From the NCBI GenBank assembly GCA_001464355.1, contig LNEU01000022.1, forward strand, positions 62,001 through 126,000: a DNA stretch of 64,000 nt, in the 5' to 3' direction. This stretch comes from Burkholderiales bacterium Ga0077544. GTDB taxonomy: Bacteria > Pseudomonadota > Gammaproteobacteria > Burkholderiales > Burkholderiaceae_D. The position numbers and the translations under genes are program-made. Positions 9,880 to 18,496 of this stretch are shown one piece after another; the stretch's first letter is position 1, and the number at the start of each line of letters is the position of its first letter. The notes beneath the pieces are model-generated. The model saw only the letters and a list, made by a program, of their open reading frames with translations. It was not told the origin of the DNA and ran no database searches.

Positions 9880-11223
9880 ATGAAAAGCTATGTCGCCAGA
9901 CGCGCGTCACTGATCGCTCAAATGCAGGCCAAAGGCGGCGGCATTGCCATCATCCCGACGGCACCTGAAGTCATGCGCAATCGCGATGCCGATTATCCGT
10001 ATCGACACGACAGTTATTTTTATTACCTGTCCGGCTTCACCGAACCGGAGGCAGTGATCGTCTTGATTGCAGGGGTTGCCGGCGAAAAAAATCAAGCCAT
10101 TCTGTTTTGTCGCGAAAAAAATATGGAGCGAGAAATCTGGGATGGATTTCGCTACGGCCCTGAAGCAGCGCGTACCACCTTCGGCTTTGATGCCGCCCAT
10201 CCGATTGATGCCATCGATACTGAATTGCCAAAGCTGATGGCGAATGCGCAGGCCTTGTTTTACGCACTCGGCAGCGACAGCAAACTTGATGCGCAAGTGC
10301 AGCGCTGGCTGCAAGCAGTGCGCGGCCAGGCACGTGCTGGTGTGACACCACCCAGTACCGCCTTCGATGTACACGTGCTGCTGGATGAAATGCGCTTGAG
10401 CAAGGATGCCGGCGAGATAGACATCATGCAGCGCTCGGCCGATATCGCCGCCGCCGCGCACAGACGTGCCATGCGCATCGCCAGACCTGGACTGCGCGAA
10501 TATCATCTGGAAGCCGAAATCCTGCACGAATTCCGCAACAACGGTTCGCAATTCCCAGCCTATGGCTCCATCGTCGCAACCGGCGCAAATGCCTGCGTAT
10601 TGCACTACCGCGCCAGCGATGCAGAGTTACAAGATGGCGATCTGGTGCTCATCGATGCCGGCTGCGAACTGGACAGTTATGCGTCCGATATCACGCGCAC
10701 GTTTCCCGCCAATGGAAAATTTTCAGGGCCGCAAAAAGAATTGTATGAAATCGTGCTCGCATCGCAATATGCGGCGATAGCGGAAACACGTCCCGGCAAA
10801 CGCTTCATGGATGGTCACGATGCAGCCGTCAAAGTCCTCGCTCAAGGCATGCTGGATACAGGTCTGCTCGACAAGAACAAGGTCGGTACGCTGAGCGACG
10901 TCATCGAAAGTCGCGCCTATAGCCAGTTCTACATGCACCGCACCGGGCACTGGCTGGGCATGGACGTGCACGACGTAGGCGAATATCGCGATGCTGCGCC
11001 CATCGGCGCAGAAAAACCGTGGCGCACTCTGCAAGCCGGCATGGTACTGACTATCGAACCAGGCATCTATGTGCGCCCTGCAGAAGGCGTGCCCGAGCAA
11101 TACTGGAATATCGGCATACGCATAGAAGACGATGCATTGGTCACCGCTAATGGTTGCCACATCCTGAGTGCTGCAGCGCCAAAAACTGTAGCCGATATTG
11201 AAGCCTTGATGAAACACGATTAA
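9880..11223 (+). CDS. pepP: Xaa-Pro aminopeptidase
   Basis: A 447-residue M24-family metalloaminopeptidase that removes the N-terminal residue ahead of proline. The dinuclear metal ligands are recognisable: the two aspartates in DAGCELDSYASDITRTFP, the histidine in HRTGHWLG, and the glutamates in LTIEPGIYV and GIRIEDD. The N-terminal creatinase-like domain covers about residues 1-170 (YLSGFTEPEAV). The start ATG is 1 bp after the murU stop, and the next gene starts 5 bp after its stop, so translational coupling in a four-gene run is likely. Confidence 0.95.
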   Translation: MKSYVARRASLIAQMQAKGGGIAIIPTAPEVMRNRDADYPYRHDSYFYYLSGFTEPEAVIVLIAGVAGEKNQAILFCREKNMEREIWDGFRYGPEAARTTFGFDAAHPIDAIDTELPKLMANAQALFYALGSDSKLDAQVQRWLQAVRGQARAGVTPPSTAFDVHVLLDEMRLSKDAGEIDIMQRSADIAAAAHRRAMRIARPGLREYHLEAEILHEFRNNGSQFPAYGSIVATGANACVLHYRASDAELQDGDLVLIDAGCELDSYASDITRTFPANGKFSGPQKELYEIVLASQYAAIAETRPGKRFMDGHDAAVKVLAQGMLDTGLLDKNKVGTLSDVIESRAYSQFYMHRTGHWLGMDVHDVGEYRDAAPIGAEKPWRTLQAGMVLTIEPGIYVRPAEGVPEQYWNIGIRIEDDALVTANGCHILSAAAPKTVADIEALMKHD

Positions 11224-11228
11224 GCAAT

Positions 11229-12368
11229 ATGCAAACCGATTTCGACATCGCCATCTGCGGCGCAGGACCGGTCGGACTGACACTGGCCACATTGCTGGCC
11301 AAGCAGGGAATTGAACCTGCACGCATTGCCTTGATCGACGCAAAAGCGATAGAGCAAACGTCGCGCGATCCGCGCTCGATCGCATTGTCTTATGGCAGCC
11401 GGCAAATTTTCGAATCGGTCGCGTCATGGCCCATCGCAGCGACCCAGATCAATCAGATACACGTTTCACGTCGTGGCCATTTCGGCCGCACAATGATAGA
11501 GCGTGAAGCATACAATTTGCCGGCGCTCGGCTATGTGACGCGCTATGGGGCAATGGTGACTGCATTGAATGCGCACGCAGCTAGGATAGGCGTTACCTTG
11601 ATACGTCCTGCCACCGTGATAGATCTGGTCGAAAATGATGATGTGGTTACACTCGCCTTTGCTGACCGTACATCGATTACCGCAAAAATTGTCGTGCAGG
11701 CAGAAGGTGGCATTTTTACCGAACAAGTAAAAAAATCCATGCATCGCGATTACGGTCAAACCGCAATCGTCGCGCATGTCAATGTCAGCTCACCGATTCC
11801 GCATCGCGCATTCGAGCGCTTTACCGATGAAGGCCCTTTAGCGCTCTTGCCGCAAGAAGATGGTTACGCGCTGGTGTGGTGTGTGCAAGCCGATACTGCG
11901 CAACGCTTGCTGGGATTGAATGATGCAATCTTCCTGGAAGAGCTGGACAAGGAATTCGGCACGCGCCTGGGACGCTTCACGGCAACGACTTCACGCAATG
12001 CGTTCCAGCTGGGTTTGAATGCACAAGCCGCTGCATCGCATAGAACGGTAGCGATAGGCAATGCCGCACAGACATTGCACCCGGTTGCCGGCCAGGGATT
12101 AAATCTAGGCTTGCGCGATGCAAGTGTATTGGCAAGATTGCTGGGCCGTCAAATGGGCCCGTCAGCGTTGCAGGAATTTTCTGCCTGTCGGATATCGGAT
12201 CGCAATGCCACCATTCATTTGACGGATATGATGGCGCGGATTTTCGCAAGTGCACCTTCAGGTGGAGTTGCGCAAGCTTTGCTGGGATTTACCTTGGGCC
12301 TTGTCGACGGAGTAAAACCGGCGAAAAAATTACTGGCAGAACAGATGATATTTGGCAGACGCTCCTAG
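11229..12368 (+). CDS. UbiH/UbiF-family FAD-dependent ubiquinone hydroxylase
   Basis: A 379-residue flavoprotein monooxygenase of the ubiquinone-biosynthesis hydroxylase family. The dinucleotide-binding motif GAGPVGLTLA is at residues 11-20, and the second FAD motif with the family signature HPVAGQGLNLGLRD lies near 280-293. It begins 5 bp after pepP, a neighbour that also precedes ubiH in E. coli, which favours UbiH, but the family contains several regiospecific members (UbiH, UbiF, UbiI) that cannot be told apart here. A terminator follows at 12423. Confidence 0.85.
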   Translation: MQTDFDIAICGAGPVGLTLATLLAKQGIEPARIALIDAKAIEQTSRDPRSIALSYGSRQIFESVASWPIAATQINQIHVSRRGHFGRTMIEREAYNLPALGYVTRYGAMVTALNAHAARIGVTLIRPATVIDLVENDDVVTLAFADRTSITAKIVVQAEGGIFTEQVKKSMHRDYGQTAIVAHVNVSSPIPHRAFERFTDEGPLALLPQEDGYALVWCVQADTAQRLLGLNDAIFLEELDKEFGTRLGRFTATTSRNAFQLGLNAQAAASHRTVAIGNAAQTLHPVAGQGLNLGLRDASVLARLLGRQMGPSALQEFSACRISDRNATIHLTDMMARIFASAPSGGVAQALLGFTLGLVDGVKPAKKLLAEQMIFGRRS

Positions 12369-12422
12369 AACGCAGCCAAAAAGCTTTTGCCGCATCGTAC
12401 AAACCATATCAAGCGCCCAACA

Positions 12423-12454
12423 AAAAAGCCGCCTCCATGATGGAGCGGCTTTTT
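12423..12454. terminator. Bidirectional intrinsic terminator
   Basis: An inverted repeat (AAAAGCCGC-cTCCA / TGGA-GCGGCTTTT, one bulged base) with A-run and T-run flanks. It sits 55 bp after the UbiH-family gene and 110 bp after the stop of the convergent small gene at 12564-12893, so it can end both. Confidence 0.85.
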
Positions 12455-12563
12455 ACTTTAGTGCCTTGCTGTTTGTATGCATTCAATTGCACGCCTGTGA
12501 AAAGACATCTTTCACAATGATGGAATGGCTGCGATTCCCGCTACCCATCTTAAAAGATGAGAT

Positions 12564-12893
12564 TCAAACACCTACTTCTGCGCGCTGGAATTCAGCCCAA
12601 TTGACGTTTGCGGCTTTTTTGGCGCCATTCTCTGTCATTGTCTCAAAGCAACGCGCCTTGGTCGTCTGAATCGCGTCGATCAGAAAATCGGCGTCGTACA
12701 CTTTCAGCAAATGCGACTGATGCGTTTCCATGTATTTCTTGATGCGATCACGCTCACACGGCAGACTTTGCAACGCATGAAATACATCGCTATCCCAATG
12801 CCAGCTCAGGCCGAGTTCGTAAAACGCTGCATTATAGGCGGCCAGATGGCACTCAATCGCGTTGCCTATCGGACATTGTTCAAGTTCGACCAT
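12564..12893 (-). CDS. Conserved protein of unknown function, copy A
   Basis: A 109-residue soluble protein that I cannot assign to a named family. The start is the ATG at 12893, because AAGGAG lies 7 bp upstream; a longer frame to 12923 has no such site. A paralogue lies at 36670-37005: the last 94 residues align without gaps and 55 are identical by hand count. Shared blocks are AYNAAFYELGLSW, W-D, HLLKVY, ADFLI, AIQ, and the C-terminal NWAE-QR-EVGV. Cysteines at 7, 46 and 82 include one (in RC) conserved in both copies. No signal peptide or membrane segment is seen. It is divergent from dadA, and both copies share a 36-bp upstream element. Confidence 0.8.
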   Translation of the reverse strand: MVELEQCPIGNAIECHLAAYNAAFYELGLSWHWDSDVFHALQSLPCERDRIKKYMETHQSHLLKVYDADFLIDAIQTTKARCFETMTENGAKKAANVNWAEFQRAEVGV

Positions 12894-12983
12894 TGCACTT
12901 CTCCTTGGGCATGTGCACGTCATTGCGGAAATCTGTCCGCAATCCTTTTTGCAGACTTCAAGTACATCGTAGGCTCTAAAAAC

Positions 12984-13019
12984 GATTAGGTATAGTTAAA
13001 GTATTTAATAACAATCATT
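12984..13019 (-). promoter_or_regulatory. 36-bp upstream element, copy 1 (shared with 37084-37119)
   Basis: This AT-rich element is 91 bp upstream of the start of unknown gene A. It matches 37084-37119, upstream of paralogue B, at 32 of 36 positions; the core GATTAGGTATAGTTAAAGTA differs at one base. The surrounding DNA is otherwise unrelated, so selection or co-duplication of a promoter/operator is likely. Its right end (AATCATTATC to 13023) also resembles part of a Fur box. Orientation is assigned from the conserved gene. Confidence 0.7.
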
Positions 13020-13239
13020 ATCTATAGATAATATATTGTTTGCTCCACACCCTGCTTGTTTTCATTAAAAGCTGCTGAAAAAATAAATCCCCCGCTTTAT
13101 CGCGATTCTTGACAGTAGTCATAGGTGATTTCCCAGAGGTCGCAGTATTGTTCCGCTTAAGTTAGCCGCAAAGCGAACCGGCCATATCTGCCGCGTCCAA
13201 AGTGTGCATTTACGGAAATATCTCGGGATTGATTGCGTC

Positions 13240-14568
13240 ATGAAAGTCATCGTTTTGGGTTCGGGCATTATCGGTACGGCATCTGCATGGTTCCTGAACA
13301 AGGCTGGCCATGACGTCACTGTGATCGACCGCCAACCCGGCGCAGCGCTAGAAACCAGTTTTGCCAATGGCTGTCAGATATCGGTATCACATGCAACGCC
13401 ATGGGCAAACAAAACAGCCCCGATGACGATATTCAAATCGCTGGGCAAGGAAGATGCGCCGTTGTTGTATCGTTTCCGGGCCGAATGGCTGCAGTGGAAA
13501 TGGGGCATGCATTTTCTGCGCGAGTGCACGCCCAAGCGTACCGTTCATAACATTCACCAGATTGTTGCCATCGCTGAATACAGCCGCCAGACTTTGCAAG
13601 CCGTGCGTGCCGAGGTCGAGATCGATTACGACTGTCTGACGCGCGGCATCCTGCACTTCTATACCAATCAAAAAGACTTTGATGAATCGTTGGCATCCGC
13701 TGCGATCATGCGCGATCTCGGTTGTCCGCGTGTCCCGGTGACAGCAGAGGAAGCCGTCAAACTGGAGCCGGCACTGGCACAAATACGCGCACAAATTGTC
13801 GGCGCAGATTTTACCGAGACTGACGAATCTGGCGACATCTACAAATTCACCACCGCACTGGCAAGCAAAGCGCAGGAACGTGGCGTAAATTTTCAATTCA
13901 GCACAACGGTGACTCGCCTGATTACTGAAGGCAGTGGCGCTAGCGCACGCATCACAGCGGTAGAAGTGATTGACCCTCAAGGCTTTCATCAAACCCTGCA
14001 TGCCGATGCATTCGTGATGGCAATGGGAAGTTTTTCTGTACCGATACTGAAGCCGCTAGGTATAAAGTTGATGATCTATCCAGGCAAAGGCTATTCGGCT
14101 ACTTATCCTATTTTGAATCCGGAACTGGCCCCAACCGTATCGCTGATAGACGATGGCTACAAGCTGGTGTTGTCACGTTTGGGTGACAAGCTGCGTGTAG
14201 CAGGTACTTGTGAGTTCAATGGCTATACGCGGGAATTGAATGCTACCCGTTGCAAGGCAATTACACGTCGTACACGCGAATTATTTCCCGATGCCTGCGA
14301 TTATGAAAGCCCTGCCTATTGGGCCGGCTTGCGTCCACTGACGCCATCCAATGTGCCTTACATAGGCAAGACGAAATTCGGCAATCTATTCTTGAACACC
14401 GGACATGGTTCGCTAGGGTGGACTATGGGCTGCGGTTCAGGACGTGCAATTGCAGATATCGTTTCCGGCCTGCAGCCAGAAGTAGATTTCGCGTTCACCG
14501 GGATGACATCGCGCAAAAGTAATGGCGCAAGAATAATATCGGCCAACGCAGGCAAACACACCGCTTGA
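13240..14568 (+). CDS. dadA: D-amino acid dehydrogenase small subunit
   Basis: A 442-residue membrane-associated FAD enzyme that deaminates D-amino acids, mainly D-alanine, passing electrons to the quinone pool. The FAD motif VLGSGIIGTASAWFL is at residues 4-18 and the C-terminal GHGSLGWTMGCGSGRAIAD block is typical of DadA. The ATG at 13240 is chosen because it puts the Rossmann motif at the N-terminus. The upstream gap from 12894 holds the shared element and a weak TTGAC-N4-GTCAT match at 13109-13122. It converges with fdhD. No alanine racemase gene (dadX) is next to it. Confidence 0.93.
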   Translation: MKVIVLGSGIIGTASAWFLNKAGHDVTVIDRQPGAALETSFANGCQISVSHATPWANKTAPMTIFKSLGKEDAPLLYRFRAEWLQWKWGMHFLRECTPKRTVHNIHQIVAIAEYSRQTLQAVRAEVEIDYDCLTRGILHFYTNQKDFDESLASAAIMRDLGCPRVPVTAEEAVKLEPALAQIRAQIVGADFTETDESGDIYKFTTALASKAQERGVNFQFSTTVTRLITEGSGASARITAVEVIDPQGFHQTLHADAFVMAMGSFSVPILKPLGIKLMIYPGKGYSATYPILNPELAPTVSLIDDGYKLVLSRLGDKLRVAGTCEFNGYTRELNATRCKAITRRTRELFPDACDYESPAYWAGLRPLTPSNVPYIGKTKFGNLFLNTGHGSLGWTMGCGSGRAIADIVSGLQPEVDFAFTGMTSRKSNGARIISANAGKHTA

Positions 14569-14588
14569 AAAATGAGCTCTCTCTGAGA

Positions 14589-15425
14589 TTACTGAGCCGC
14601 CGCAGTCAGTACATCGTCAAAAATGATGCGATCCCCGCCGCTCAGCAATAAAAAGTGTTTGCCGCTGCAACGCGCAATCAAAGACATGTTCAAACGCTCG
14701 GCCACCATGTGACCCATTTGCGTTGCACCCGAACGTGACAGCAAGAATGGAATACCCATCTGCGCGCCCTTCATCACCATCTCGGACGTCAGACGACCGG
14801 TCGTATAAAAAATCTTGTCTTCGCCGCGCATGCCGTCGAACCACATCTTGCCGGCAATCGCGTCAACTGCATTGTGACGACCGACATCTTCGGCGAAATG
14901 AATCAGTTCACCTGCCGCAGAAAACAATGCGCAGCCATGTACCGAGCCGGCTTGCTTGTACACGGAGCGATGGGTACGTATCGTATCGATGACTTTGTAT
15001 AAAGTGGATTGCGCCATGCGCGCATCGGCAGGCAAGGAGATCGCATCGACTGCATCCATCAAACCACCGAATACCGTACCCTCGCCACCACCAGTCGTTA
15101 CTGTGCGCTTGGCGGTACGTTCTTCTATATTTTCAATGCCGTTACGCGTGACCACGGCAACTGCATCGACATCCCAGTCGACTTGCACCGACAAGATGTC
15201 TTCTATATTTTTGATGAAGCGCTGATTGCGCAGATAGCCGAGCGTGAGTGCTTCAGGCGCACCGCCCAATGTCATCAATGTCACCAGCTCGCGTTTATCC
15301 ACATAGATCGTCAGCGGCTGCTCAGCCGGGATAGCGATCGTCGATGTGCGGCCGCGCTCATCCATGACTTCAACATCATGTGTCAGCTTGCGCAATGCAT
15401 TGGATAAGGTCGGACGAACAGTCAT
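14589..15425 (-). CDS. fdhD: Formate dehydrogenase accessory protein FdhD/FdsC family
   Basis: A 278-residue protein of the FdhD family, which in E. coli transfers sulfur from IscS to the molybdenum cofactor of formate dehydrogenase. Conserved landmarks are ERTAKRTVTTGGG, GSVHGCALF, EDVGRHNAVDAIAG, TTGRLTSEMVMKGA and FLLSRSGATQMG. The CxxC loop of the E. coli protein is replaced by GGGEGTVFGG, so both catalytic cysteines are missing. The start at 15425 is chosen by homology to the family N-terminus; the ribosome site is weak. It follows fdsA on the same strand but a strong terminator lies between them, so it probably has its own promoter. Confidence 0.88.
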   Translation of the reverse strand: MTVRPTLSNALRKLTHDVEVMDERGRTSTIAIPAEQPLTIYVDKRELVTLMTLGGAPEALTLGYLRNQRFIKNIEDILSVQVDWDVDAVAVVTRNGIENIEERTAKRTVTTGGGEGTVFGGLMDAVDAISLPADARMAQSTLYKVIDTIRTHRSVYKQAGSVHGCALFSAAGELIHFAEDVGRHNAVDAIAGKMWFDGMRGEDKIFYTTGRLTSEMVMKGAQMGIPFLLSRSGATQMGHMVAERLNMSLIARCSGKHFLLLSGGDRIIFDDVLTAAAQ

Positions 15426-15558
15426 ATCTGGAACATTGGATAAGAAAAAACAGGGAGAAACCGCTGGTCTCAGACTCGCGAAAACGAGCGATACAAAACA
15501 TGCCGCAATTATGCCATCACACGCCTGATCCAGATGCAAAGCTGAAGGCAAAAATAAA

Positions 15559-15592
15559 AACCGGCACTTGCTGCAAGAGCAAGTGCCGGTTT
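15559..15592 (-). terminator. Intrinsic terminator after fdsA
   Basis: A perfect 14-bp stem (AACCGGCACTTGCT with its complement) and 6-base loop lies 30 bp beyond the fdsA stop. On the minus strand it is followed by a T-rich run, as expected for Rho-independent termination. Confidence 0.92.
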
Positions 15593-15621
15593 AATTACGA
15601 ACAACTAAAGACTGAATCGTC

Positions 15622-18465
15622 TTAGTTAGTCGTTGCCATGCTATTCGTCAAATTGACCAAAGCCTGACCACCACCATAGCTTGTTTGTACTGGTGCAGTG
15701 CCACCCATCGTGATGCGGATTGCGCAGTATTTAAACTCTGGGATCTTGCCGAACGGGTCAAGAGCAGAGTTCGTCAAACGGTTAATTGCCGCTTCGTAGT
15801 AACAGAACGGTACGAACACCGCGCCACGGGGCGAACTATCATCAGCACGTGCATACAAGGTGACGTTACCGCGACGCGATTCCAGCGTGATCAAATCGCC
15901 AGGCTTGCCGCCCATTGCAAGCAGATCCAGCGGATGAATCAACGCGATTGGATCTGGTTCGATCGAATCGAGTACGGTTGCACGGCGCGTCATACTACCT
16001 GTGTGCCAGTGCTCCAGTTGACGACCAGTGATCAAGACCATTGGGTAGTCAGTATCCGGACGTTCATCCGCAGGAATGATGTCAGCAGGGACGAAGCGTG
16101 CACGACCACTTTCACGCGGGAATTCATCCACAAACACGACTGGATCACCTGGATCGCCTTCTTTCAGGCAAGGATAGGTAACCGCATCTTCGCGTTCCAA
16201 ACGTTCCCAGGTAATACCGGCAATGCTAGGCATCGTGTGACGCATTTCATCGAACACTTCCGACACGTGTTTGTAGTTCCAGTCGCAACCGAGGCGATTC
16301 GCCATTTGCTGGATAATCCACAAATCTTGCTTGGCTTCACCAGGTGGATTGATCGCTTGGCGACCCATCTGCACGGTACGATCAGTATTGGTGAACGTGC
16401 CATTTTTTTCCGGGAAGGCACTTGCCGGCAAGATCACGTCAGCCAGATAAGCGGTTTCGGTCAAGAAGATATCTTGCACGACCAGATGGTCCAAAGCTGC
16501 CAATGCTTCACGCGCATGGTTCGCATCCGGATCAGACATCGCAGGATTTTCACCTTGGACATACAGACCACGAATCTTGCCATCAGTAATCGCATGCATG
16601 ATCTCAACCACGGTCAAACCTGGTTCAGGATCGAGCAAATCGACCGACATATTCCATGCTTTTGCAAAATTGGCACGTATCTTAGGATCGGTAACGCTTT
16701 GGTAATCCGGGTACACCATAGGGATCAAACCAGCATCCGATGCCCCTTGCACATTGTTTTGACCACGCAATGGATGCAAACCTGTACCTGGACGGCCAAT
16801 CTGGCCCGTCATCAGCGAAAGCGCGATCAGGCAGCGTGCATTATCGGTACCGTGAATATGCTGCGATACGCCCATGCCCCACAAGATCATCGATGCTTTG
16901 GAAGTCGCATACAAACGTGCAACATAACGCAAGGTTTCTGCATCGATGCCGCAAATAGGCGCCATCAATTCAGGTGTGTAACCTTCGACGTTTTTACGCA
17001 GCTCTTCGTAACCAATGGTACGACTTTCGATAAACTCTTTATCGACCAGACCTTCGGTAACAATCACGTTCATCATCGCATTCAACATCGCGACGTCGGT
17101 ATCAGCCTTGAATTGCATGAAGCGATGTGCAATACGCGACATATCTGTACGGCGTGGATCGCAGACGATCAACTTGGTGCCATTGCTGACTGCATTCTTG
17201 ATCCAGGTTGCAGCAACCGGATGGTTCACGGTTGGGTTGGCACCAATGATGATGACAACTTCTGCCTTGGTAACGTCCATCACTGGATTCGATACCGCAC
17301 CGGAACCGATACCTTCGAGCAGCGCGACAACTGACGATGCATGGCACAAACGTGTGCAGTGATCGACGTTGTTGCTACCGAAACCGGTACGCACCAGTTT
17401 CTGGAACAGGTACGCTTCTTCGTTACTGCCTTTGGCTGAACCGAAACCGGCCAGTGAACGTTTGCCGTGCGTATCGCGAATCTTGGCGAAGGTACCGCCT
17501 GCAACTTCCAGCGCTTCTTCCCATGTCGCTTCGCGGAATACTTCCATCACGCGATCCGGATCCATGATGGCATCACCACGTTTAGGCGCATCAGCACGAC
17601 GGATCAGAGGCTTGGTCAAACGGTGCGGATGGTTTGCATAATCGAAACCGTAACGACCTTTGACGCACAGACGTTCGCGGTTAGCCGGACCATCGCGACC
17701 TTCAACGTAAAGAATCTTGTTGTCTTTGATGTTGTATGTCAGTTGGCAACCAACGCCGCAATATGGGCAAACGGATTCAACCTTCTTGTCCGGCACGCTC
17801 ATCGCGACATCACGGGCTGGCATCAAGGCGCCCGTTGGGCAAGCCTGTACGCATTCGCCGCAAGCGACACAAGTCGATGCGCCCATCGGGTCATCCATGT
17901 CGAACACGATTTGCGCATGGTCGCCACGGAAGGCCAAACCGATAACGTCGTTTTCCTGTTCGTCGCGGCAAGCACGTACGCAACGCGTACATTGAATACA
18001 TGCGTCCAGATTGACTGTCATAGCTGGATGCGAAAAATCAGGGGCGACGCGTGCGCGCGCTTCGAAACGTGGTTTGCCCACTTCCATTTTCGCAGCCCAC
18101 TCGTCCACTTCATTGTGGCGTGTGTAATCGGTTTCCGGCATGTCGGACTGCAACAGCTCGAGCACCAATTTTTGTGATTTCACTGCGCGTTCGCTTTCGG
18201 TATTTACTTTCATACCGTTAGTTGGATTGCGGCAGCATGAAGGAGCCAGGACGCGTTCGCCATTGATTTCGACTACGCATGCACGGCAGTTACCTGCAGT
18301 GTCCATGCCTTCTTTGTAGCAAAGATGCGGGATCTCGATGCCTTCGCGCTTGGCGATGGTCAACAGCGTATCGGTTGCGCGGCCGGTTACTTCACGACCG
18401 TTCAATTCAAACGTTACTGTCGGCACTTCGAGTTGTGCCATTTCGCTTCTGGTAATTGCGTTCAT
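15622..18465 (-). CDS. fdsA: NAD-dependent formate dehydrogenase, alpha (catalytic, Mo-bisMGD) subunit
   Basis: A 947-residue catalytic subunit oxidising formate to CO2. The N-terminus has a [2Fe-2S] domain (C49, C60, C63, C77), then two [4Fe-4S] ferredoxin motifs (C156-C166 and C199-C209) and the NarG-type fourth cluster (C233, C236, C240, C267). The molybdenum ligand is probably C374 in HCTRLCHASS. No selenocysteine codon is present. The layout matches cytosolic FdsA of Rhodobacter and Cupriavidus. It follows fdsB with a 31-bp gap. In this locus it would oxidise the formate released from formyl-CoA during oxalate use, yielding NADH. A separate small subunit gene, fdsD, was not found nearby. 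Confidence 0.95.
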   Translation of the reverse strand: MNAITRSEMAQLEVPTVTFELNGREVTGRATDTLLTIAKREGIEIPHLCYKEGMDTAGNCRACVVEINGERVLAPSCCRNPTNGMKVNTESERAVKSQKLVLELLQSDMPETDYTRHNEVDEWAAKMEVGKPRFEARARVAPDFSHPAMTVNLDACIQCTRCVRACRDEQENDVIGLAFRGDHAQIVFDMDDPMGASTCVACGECVQACPTGALMPARDVAMSVPDKKVESVCPYCGVGCQLTYNIKDNKILYVEGRDGPANRERLCVKGRYGFDYANHPHRLTKPLIRRADAPKRGDAIMDPDRVMEVFREATWEEALEVAGGTFAKIRDTHGKRSLAGFGSAKGSNEEAYLFQKLVRTGFGSNNVDHCTRLCHASSVVALLEGIGSGAVSNPVMDVTKAEVVIIIGANPTVNHPVAATWIKNAVSNGTKLIVCDPRRTDMSRIAHRFMQFKADTDVAMLNAMMNVIVTEGLVDKEFIESRTIGYEELRKNVEGYTPELMAPICGIDAETLRYVARLYATSKASMILWGMGVSQHIHGTDNARCLIALSLMTGQIGRPGTGLHPLRGQNNVQGASDAGLIPMVYPDYQSVTDPKIRANFAKAWNMSVDLLDPEPGLTVVEIMHAITDGKIRGLYVQGENPAMSDPDANHAREALAALDHLVVQDIFLTETAYLADVILPASAFPEKNGTFTNTDRTVQMGRQAINPPGEAKQDLWIIQQMANRLGCDWNYKHVSEVFDEMRHTMPSIAGITWERLEREDAVTYPCLKEGDPGDPVVFVDEFPRESGRARFVPADIIPADERPDTDYPMVLITGRQLEHWHTGSMTRRATVLDSIEPDPIALIHPLDLLAMGGKPGDLITLESRRGNVTLYARADDSSPRGAVFVPFCYYEAAINRLTNSALDPFGKIPEFKYCAIRITMGGTAPVQTSYGGGQALVNLTNSMATTN

Positions 18466-18496
18466 TATCTTTTCACCTTAATCCGGGGCTACGTAC

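Noticed and set aside
13109-13122. TTGACAGTAGTCAT upstream of dadA as a member of the palindrome set
   Set aside because: Nine of ten positions match, but there is no -10 at the expected distance on the dadA strand, and dadA has no clear link to oxalate; it may be a chance match or a -35 element.
15685-17334. A 549-codon plus-strand frame opposite fdsA
   Set aside because: It is antisense to a clearly identified gene, has a composition rich in C, H and W, and resembles no family; it reflects codon bias of fdsA.
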